DNA from: Anastatus disparis
Taxonomy: Eukaryota; Arthropoda; Insecta; Hymenoptera; Eupelmidae
Direction: 5' to 3'
Assembly: GCA_017163975.1 (NCBI GenBank)
Contig: JAFFSR010000085.1
Coordinates: 124,001 to 188,000, forward strand
Length of the DNA: 64,000 nt
Shown here: positions 56,733-64,000 of the stretch, piece by piece
Layout of the letters: the number at the start of each line of letters is the position of its first letter
Numbering within the stretch: the stretch's first letter is position 1
Program-made: the position numbers and the translations under genes
Notes under the pieces: generated by a model
What the model was told of the DNA's origin: nothing
The model's input: only the letters and a program-made list of their open reading frames with translations
The model's database searches: none

Positions 56733-57399
56733 GACAACTTTGGAGATTAGGTTAGCATTTGTATTTTCGTTTACTAATCATGCTTTTAATTTATGAAACT
56801 GTTCAGATCCTTTCATTTTTCACCATTTTTTCAAATCCACTACATTGTGATAAATTTAAAAATTCAAAAAGTTTTAGAATTCCGAAGCATAAATTGTAAA
56901 CTACAAAATAAAATTGAACCCAACCTCCGTTGTCATCTTAAATTGTTTATTTCTTATCTTGATCATAATGATTTTTATCTGTGACAATGATTTTTCACTA
57001 AATTACAGAATTAATTTTAAGAATGAAAGTAATGGAGAACTGAACTTGACATCCTTTTTGAAATTTTTAAATTAGCAAAAGTAATATGTTATTATTGAGT
57101 TTCTTAATCATCTTCTAAGAAGCTTATCACTATATCTGATTTATTAAATTAAATAAACAATCAAAATGTAAGAAAAAAATAGTTTGAAAAAAGATACAAG
57201 ATCTAGAATGGAATTTATAATTCATGTGCAAAAATTATATCTATTACAATGTTTAATTTTTATATTAAAATAAAAATGTATTCACTAGTTAATGTTACGA
57301 ATACTGAATAGTAGCGAATATAGAAAAAAATGCAAGAATGCAATTTATAGAATATAAAGTGACAAAAAAAATAAAATTGCATCGGTGGGAACGAATTAA
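56733..57399. other. AT-rich DNA, nothing recognised
   Basis: The ORF at 56793-56984 has no recognisable domain. Confidence 0.35.
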
Positions 57400-57479
57400 C
57401 GTTTGAGCGTTTGTCAACTATTTACAATGAAGATAAGCAAGGAATATATTTTGAAGAAGCAGAAGGGAAATGAATTATA

Positions 57480-58277
57480 TATAAAATTGTAGACACAACC
57501 CCAACAACTAAAAAAAGGAGATCAAAGGAGCACGCATTAAATCATGCGCTTGAAGAATTGCATATGACCGTAGAAACAAAAATGGAATTTTACAGATAAT
57601 GATTCTGAAAAGATTAATTTAAATGAGCTTTGAAGGGATGAAACATTGGTAATATTCATGGATCGAGATCTTTCAAAAAATAGTTATGAGAAGTTGAGGC
57701 ATCATAATTCAAAATTGTTTGGAAGTTAATTGTATCAGCCTTACTCTGTAATAACTAAAGCCAAACAATCTTGTTATCCTTATAATATCGATACAAATAT
57801 TTGGGATTAGAAGTTCATATAATTTCTTTAATAGACCATATAATCCAAAGAATTTTAACACTCATTGATATGTTAAAATTTTATAATTTGCAAAATTTGA
57901 TATTTTCATTTAAATGAGGAATGAATGGAGCATCTGGACAAAAGGGCAATCATGATATTTTGATGTTGATCCGGAAAAAAACAACATCCCAGCAAATTTT
58001 TCTGATGCAACAGTACTTATAACTACTCTTGTTCTTTTACAATTGCAAGCTAGTTGATATAGTTTTATGGATTAATGAAAAACCTAACTCAGTGGTCTCT
58101 TGTCGTCAAATTATTAAAAAAATAGAAAATAACTATATATACTATTCTAACTTACTTAATAAAGTAAAAAACTATTATTTAAAGTACAAAGATATGTTAT
58201 TTAACATAAAATTTGATGAAAAGTGTACTATGCTGAATGGTAAAGTAAATTATGCAATAACAGGTCTTTATACATGA
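57480..58277 (+). pseudogene. Transib-like (RAG1-related) transposase remnant
   Basis: Plus-strand pieces in several frames read in family order: DRDLSKNSYEKLRHHNSKLFG followed by YQPYSVITKAKQSCYP (near 57660-57780), then MNGASGQK (near 57925), then VDIVLWINEKPNS...SCRQI and MLNGKVNYAITG (58050-58270). These align in layout with the Transib N-terminal LS..Y...AK..C.P block, the G[CM][DN]G[AS]SG block, the I.W.NP.PSS..CRP block and the M.DGK..NALT block. Catalytic residues are partly lost and stops are frequent, so it is inactive. The family name is recalled, not tested. Confidence 0.5.
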
Positions 58278-58379
58278 GATTTTTATACAAAAATGACATG
58301 TTTAATGAATTACAAATTAAAGTTAATTTATTGAAAGTATTTAACAAAAAAGTATTTACAATAGTGTTTAAAATAAAAA

Positions 58380-58530
58380 AAATTGTATTTTCATTCATGG
58401 GTTAAGAGGAAGTGGAAAAAGTTATTTACTTGACGTCTTAATGGACTATCTAAATTTTTCAAATAAAGTCAAACCTGCTGTACTGCACCGTTCAGGATCT
58501 TGGGCCTATCAGAGTATTGAGGGGTCATAT
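58380..58530 (+). pseudogene. P-loop fragment of unknown origin
   Basis: One frame reads IFIHGLRGSGKSYLLDVLMDYL, a clear Walker A (GLRGSGKS), then stops about 30 codons later. No Walker B is visible. Not part of a normal Transib transposase, so it is a second decayed gene or a fused fragment. Confidence 0.4.
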
Positions 58531-58659
58531 CTCTAGTGTATTCTTTTAAATCCATTTTTCAGAAACACAGGTTTTGCGTTCGATATACATTCAAAAATAG
58601 AGTATCATAGTTTATTTAAATCAGCGCACTCTAAGAACTTATCTATAGCGTGCTTTCTT

Positions 58660-59840
58660 AGTACGCGTAAAGGTGTTATTTAGAAGTGATTTACACAGCT
58701 GTTAAGCGATTTTTGACCTGGTTCACATATATAGCTACAGCCCGTACTAGAATCATAATATCCGTGTATACCTATTTCGAATTTTCGGTTTTATATGTTC
58801 CTGAGTCCAGAAATCGTGTCAATCGAAGAAAGGGGGTTATGTCATGCTAGCCATATCTCGGCGACACTAACATTTAAAAATACAAAAATTTTTTTTTATT
58901 TAGTTGAAAATAAACTTTTTTACGTATAAAAAATTAAAATGATTTAATAAAATTTTCTATAAGAAAAATTACTGAAAAAACGAGCAAAAAATTAGAGATG
59001 TCCCTTTAAGCTAGGTGACTTGATTCTCTGATTGCCTGCCTTTAGCAAACACACACACCATGCAGAGCCGAAAAGTAGGAAATCTCAAAAGCGTGCAGAG
59101 CCGTGAGTTCGACTGAATATCATTCTTATGCGTTGCTTGTACAGAAATCGCAGCAAATTTATTAATAAATGGGAAAATAGTGCACATTTTATTCAAATAA
59201 CCACTAAATATAACAAAATCTATAATATTTAACATGAAAACTAACTCAATATATAACAAAAAATTAAAAGAAGCTCAAATAATTATATGAGATGAGATAT
59301 GCATAACACTATGATTCGCTTCCAGAGCAATATTTGCTTATAATCGTTTGTTATAAGATCTGTGCGATCTAAAAAAATATCCGACGATAAAATATTCCTT
59401 GTATCAGGAGATTTCAGGCAAACATTACGAGTTCTGCGAGATGGCAGTTGCACTAAAGTTGTTGAATATTCGATTAAGTACAGATATTTATGACTGTATT
59501 TCACACGCGTGACTCTAACCAAAGATATTGAGGTATCTAATAATATTTAATACTCAGGTATAGATTAAGCAGAAGATAATTATGGAGATAATTTAAATGT
59601 TATGTTATCAATAGAATTCTAGTATTTAGTCATTTAATGAATTACTGCCACACAAATGGGAATACAAATTGATGCCATTGTTATGTAGGCGAGAAATTTA
59701 TTTTTAAAAAAATATTTTTAGTAATAGAATCCGATTTTAAATAAGAAAATTATTAAAATATTTAATTCATGTCAAAATTTTAAATGAGAACCGTTCACGG
59801 AAATTAGTTTCAATTCTACACTGAAAAACTTTTGAGAGCG
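58660..59840. other. Intergenic, no gene supported
   Basis: ORFs at 59011-59259 and 59283-59522 show no recognisable domains or splice context. Confidence 0.35.
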
Positions 59841-59845
59841 CAGCC

Positions 59846-60034
59846 TATACAAAGAGGCGTAGCGTAGCACGACTACAAATTTTTTAGATTGCTCTCTGTC
59901 TTTTGCCTCACACACAGAAGCCTGCGTGCTTATTTCTGTTATGAACTCACATACCAAGGAGGCTGCACGCCAATTTAGAGAGAGAATAGCCTCACATGTT
60001 CGTTTTAGCGTTGCGCTACGTCTCTTTGTAGCGT
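59846..60034. mobile_element. Small TIR element (~190 bp)
   Basis: ACAAAGAGGCGTAGCGTAGC at the left and the inverse GCGCTACGTCTCTTTGTA at the right, with TA at the left edge. The reading frame through it is incidental. Confidence 0.45.
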
Positions 60035-60579
60035 AATACCACATTTAATTACATTTTATCTGAAGTAGAAACGCCATCAAATATTTATCGAGTAATTTTC
60101 TGCACGATTAAGCTTTACGACTAATAGAAAATCACAAAAGTGATCGTATGACCATGATGTTACTCATTTTTCAACACTGGTGTTTAGTCGTAGTTGTCAT
60201 ACATCTGTAGTTACACGTTCATTCTTTAAGAGTAGAAAATAATGACAGCTAAGAATTTCTAATGGTAATAATAAAAAAATAGAACCTCATCAATTAATAA
60301 GGTGGACCTCGCGCACTGATCTATAATGGGATTTTATGAACTGAATTCTTCTCAAAGCATAATAATTGATATAAACAACAGATCCTTTATTTTATTTGAA
60401 TAGATACGTTAAAGAAACAAGTCAGTACTGTGAACAGCAGTACTGTTAATGTACTATTAATATAACATCATGAATCTAAAAATCTATATCCTATACATCA
60501 ATTAATTAGAACTCAAATATTCTATTTAATCATTTATTTTGAGTAGTGATAAACATAAAATTAGAAGTCTCCATAACCC

Positions 60580-62160
60580 ATAAATTAAAAACTCTTAAAC
60601 CCAAAACCACTGAACCCAAAACTCATAAACTCAATATCTGTAGACACAAAATCCAATAATCTAATACTCATGAACCAACAGACCCATCAACCCAATAATT
60701 ACAAACTCAATACCCGCGAACCCAGAAGCCATAAACATATCAACTCACCAAACCATAAACAAAAATCCTAAAAAAAATCCATAAAATTAAAATCCATAAC
60801 TCTTGAACCAAAGGCCCATCAGCCCTGAATTCATATATCCTAAAGTAATAAACCCAAAAGTCATAGACCTTATTCTTAAAAACTCAGATCCCATAAATTC
60901 ATAAACGTGAAACCTATATATACAATAATAATGAACTCGATACTTATCAACCCAAGACCCATAAATTCACTAATCATGGACCTAGAACTCATAAACCTAT
61001 GATCCATAACCTTCTAACTCATTAACCTGAAAGCCCAGCACCTACGCACCCTAAATCTACAAACCCAAAATCCATAAACCCAAGATCCATGAGCCAATAA
61101 ATCCATTGAACAATAAACCCATAAACCTGAAATTCATAAAGACAATAATTATAAACCAAATATCCATAGCCTCGAAATCCATATACCCATAAATACGGAA
61201 CCTGTGGACTCATAAACCTATCAATCCAGAACCCATGAAACCGAAACCCAAAACTTATGAACCCAAAACAGAATAACTTAATACTTATGGACCCATAAAT
61301 TAATTAACCCATAAAACCTATAATCACAAAGCCAATACCAGTCAACCCAAGACCTATAAACCCATAAACGAATAAACCTGAAACTCATACACCCACAAAC
61401 AAAAATACAATTAGGTGAAACCCATAAGACCACAGTCTATTAACTAAAAACCAATAAAACTAGAACCCAGAACCCACAAACTCGAAAACCATGAGTTCGA
61501 AATCAATAAGCCCAAAACCCATGAACCCGAAACCCATAAACCCAAAACCTATAAGCTCATGAACCGAAGACTCATAAACCAAAAACCCGAAAAACCCAAA
61601 ACCTATAAAATCATAAGCCCAAGACCCATAATCCAAAAACCCATAAACCCAAAACCTATAAACTCATAAACGCAAGACCCAAAAACCAAAAACCTATAAA
61701 CTCAAAACCTATAAACTCATAAACCCAAGACCCATAAACTAAAAATCCATAAACCCAAAACCCATGAACTCGAAACCAATAAACGGAAACCTATAAGTCC
61801 AAGACCAATAATCTCAGCAATCGATACTTATAAATCTCAGAGCAATAAATCAATAAACCATAAACCTACAAGCTTAAAACTCATGAACACTTAACCTATT
61901 ATTCCCAAACTCAAAGGCCCTACACCCATAAACCCAAAATCCATATACCCAATAATTATAAACTTAATACCAGTGAACCGAAAATCCATAAGTCCATCAA
62001 CCCATCAAACCATAAACAAAAATCCTAAAGGAAAAATACATATACTCAATACTTAAATACTCAATACCCGTGAACCCAAGATCCATAAGCACATCAACAC
62101 ATTAAACCACAAACAAAAACCCTAAAGAAAAAATCTACAGATTCGAAACCCATGAATCAT
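60580..62160. repeat. 1.6-kb degenerate minisatellite, CCCATAAACCCAAAACC type
   Basis: About a hundred diverged ~15-base units (CCATAAACCCAAAAC with CTATAAACTC variants) run with no other content. Strand asymmetry is strong: nearly no G on the plus strand. Confidence 0.85.
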
Positions 62161-62339
62161 ATTTAGCTTAACGCGTGTTATTCTAGGTTAAGTTGAGTTA
62201 GGTGGATAGAGGTTAGGAGGATACGATCAGTGGGAGGTGGTAGGATGACTTTTAAGATTTCAACTACGGACAACACATTTATCAATTTATTATATAAGAA
62301 AAAAAATTATAATGGGGGACAGTATTAAATCGGGTTTTG

Positions 62340-62945
62340 ATTTAAGGTTTCATGTCAGATTTAGTTCTAGGGGGTAAATGTCTTATGAGTTACAAAACGT
62401 GCACCTTCGCATTGCGCTTACCGCCCTCTGTTTCGACTACATATACTAATGGTGATTTTACTTCTAAAATTCTAAACGGTCCATCGTATTTCGGTTCGAC
62501 TTTCGCGGAAAATCGGTCAGCTACTTTTGAAAGCAAGTGTAAATGTCACATGACTATATCCCCTACGTTAAACCTAGTATCTTTTCTACCTTTATTATAC
62601 TCTCTCGCTTATTTCTCTTTCATTTTTTCGATATGTTTCCAACCAAATTCCTTAATGCGTCTAATCTCTTTGCTCTATCCGCCCAGTCTTCGGAATTTAT
62701 TCTAATTATTGATTTGTTCTACTCCACTTCTCTTCGCAAGCTCTTGACAGGCATGGGGTACCTCCCTTAATTTAAGAATGCCAGAGACATCTTAAGTGTC
62801 GACTGCGTCTCTGTGTTTAATGCATGTCTAAATTCGTGGAGATGTTGGTCCCAAGTCCTATGATGCTCTTTTATGAAGTATGCTATCACGGTCTTCATGG
62901 TCCTATTTGCACGTTCCACTGGGTTACACGGAAAAACCGGAGTAT
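62340..62945 (-). pseudogene. Ty3/gypsy integrase C-terminal remnant
   Basis: Minus-strand translation, several frames: NPVERANRTMKTVIAYF (catalytic Glu helix, near 62930-62880), then HRTWDQHLHEFRHALNT, then FNVGDIVM...LSKVADRFSAKVEPKYDGPFRI and a VYVVETEGGKRNAKVHV ending near 62400. This is the end of the integrase core plus the C-terminal GPY/F-type domain of a gypsy pol gene. Several stops and frame breaks; no LTR identified nearby. Confidence 0.75.
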
Positions 62946-64000
62946 CATAAAATCTATTACTAAAATCAAAAAGTCAGTCAAATTACTATACTAGTAGTGT
63001 TTTAAACGGCCTCAGTACGTATATTACATCTACTCGTCTGGGTATCTTTAAAACAAGGGATAGATAGTAAATTTACAAATACCATCACTTGTTTAAAACG
63101 TACTATAGTACCTGTTTTTCGTATACTATCTGAAATACCCTAAAAACGCGGGATATAGTCGCGGTTAAGCATTCCTGTTTTGTGAACTAAAAATTTAGTT
63201 CAAATAAACTTTTGACATGATTGATTTTGTGAATAAAATTTTAGAAAATTAGGAACTAAGCCAATTAGGCAGTTTATTTAAGTGTATCTATATATTATCG
63301 TATATTATTACATTAATTTTATTTCTTGCAGTAAAAAAAGAGTTTATATTAAAATCAAGAAAAGAAAAAAAATTAAATATAATCTTAGCTGATCTTATAT
63401 TACCGTGTACAGTGATTTAGTTTCTAATTTTGTGATTGTTGTTTATTATATTTGTGACTAACATAATATAATAATAATTAGTAGAAATAATCTAAAAATA
63501 AATTTATTTTATAGTTTTGTACATAAGTGGTTACGTTACATTTTTATTGCTTAAATAAAAAGTTTAAATTGTTAGAATATTCAAATCTATCTCTTTTCTA
63601 ATCAAAATATTAAGATGAATGTTTATACAAAAGTTATAATTCATTCAATTATGAATTTTCAATTTCTATTTCTCTGATAACAATTAAAAATAGTGTTATA
63701 GCTATCTACGCAATAAAACATAAGATCAATCTTATTTTTCCAACTAATTCTTCATGCATCTTGAGAGTTGCAAATATAATAAAAAGTAAATAAACCATTT
63801 TACAAAACATGTATATTTCCAGTTTATGTTTCATCTGATGATACAAAAGTTATAGTTTATCATATATTATGAATTTATAACTATTATTTAACTAATAAAA
63901 ATTAAAAAATGATATTATGTCTGTGCACTTGAATGGAAGAAAAATTCGCAAATAAATTTTAACATTGTGTGTAGTTTATATTATAGTAATGTTGACTGTC
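62946..64000. other. AT-rich DNA, nothing recognised
   Basis: No ORF with recognisable content. Confidence 0.4.

Noticed and set aside
59011..60044. Minus-strand ORFs of 79-90 codons
   Set aside because: No family resemblance; the last one crosses a small TIR element.
60580..62160. Telomere-like repeat
   Set aside because: Unit is ~15 bases and degenerate, unlike the TTAGG-type insect telomere.

Overview
The window looks like a very AT-rich, transposon-dense stretch of an arthropod nuclear genome, probably an insect. The support is an errantivirus-like env followed by its LTR, gypsy, LINE and Transib-like fragments, TA- and TTAA-flanked hairpin elements, microsatellites, and one exon that looks like an insect neuropeptide receptor. 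I cannot name the order or species. Almost everything recognisable is mobile DNA, and the only convincing host-gene piece is the receptor exon at 53712-53957.

The centrepiece is a Polinton/Maverick (adintovirus-like) element at 10494-28901, 18,408 bp. It ends in ~115 bp inverted repeats (AGTAGTT...AACTACT) and is flanked by CACGTG and TACGTG, a 6-bp target duplication with one mismatch. It sits inside the right arm of an older inverted-repeat transposon (2032-28993), whose left arm acts as an internal reference for the empty site. On the minus strand, right to left, it carries a TATA-driven spliced accessory gene; protein-primed DNA polymerase B (one frame break in an A9 run); a packaging ATPase; three small conserved proteins; a parvovirus-VP1-like phospholipase A2 protein; a retroviral-type integrase with chromodomain (two in-frame TAA codons); a penton-like minor capsid protein; a basic core-like protein; the double-jelly-roll major capsid protein; a possible degenerate exonuclease-like protein; an adenain-type protease; and two small unknown proteins. 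Many genes abut or overlap by 1-50 nt, as in a dsDNA virus. Capsid, ATPase and protease genes are open; polymerase and integrase are broken, so this copy is probably a recently decayed provirus-like insertion.

On the opposite strand of the same element, between ATPase and polymerase, is a 71-codon ORF (20867-21082) that matches the C-terminal core of the PPP1R15/GADD34 eIF2alpha-phosphatase regulators: an RVxF-type PP1-binding motif followed by the R-x-G-x-W-E-x-x-A-R-D-R-x-R-F block. This is the most interesting item: a captured translation-control gene in a Polinton. A 120-bp-armed, apparently perfect palindrome (19434-19692) lies between it and the ATPase.

Left of the Polinton: a decayed env and 3' LTR (1-1715), then the old inverted-repeat element with nested insertions (a TA-flanked element at 3609-4567 and a TTAA-flanked hairpin at 4699-5068) and an interior of hairpins, a tRNA-like sequence and TA repeats. 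Right of it: a 0.6-kb palindromic minisatellite, a solo LTR inside a TA microsatellite, two truncated LINEs with GATA tails, many fold-back elements (36.2-36.9, 38.8-40.6, 40.8-41.0, 44.0-45.2, 46.3-50.2, 51.2-53.1, 56.1-56.7 and 59.8-60.0 kb), a decayed TE ORF at 37.2-38.4 kb, the receptor exon, a Transib-like transposase pseudogene, a 1.6-kb minisatellite (60.58-62.16 kb) and a gypsy integrase pseudogene. Stretches of ordinary AT-rich DNA in which I recognise nothing are listed as such.
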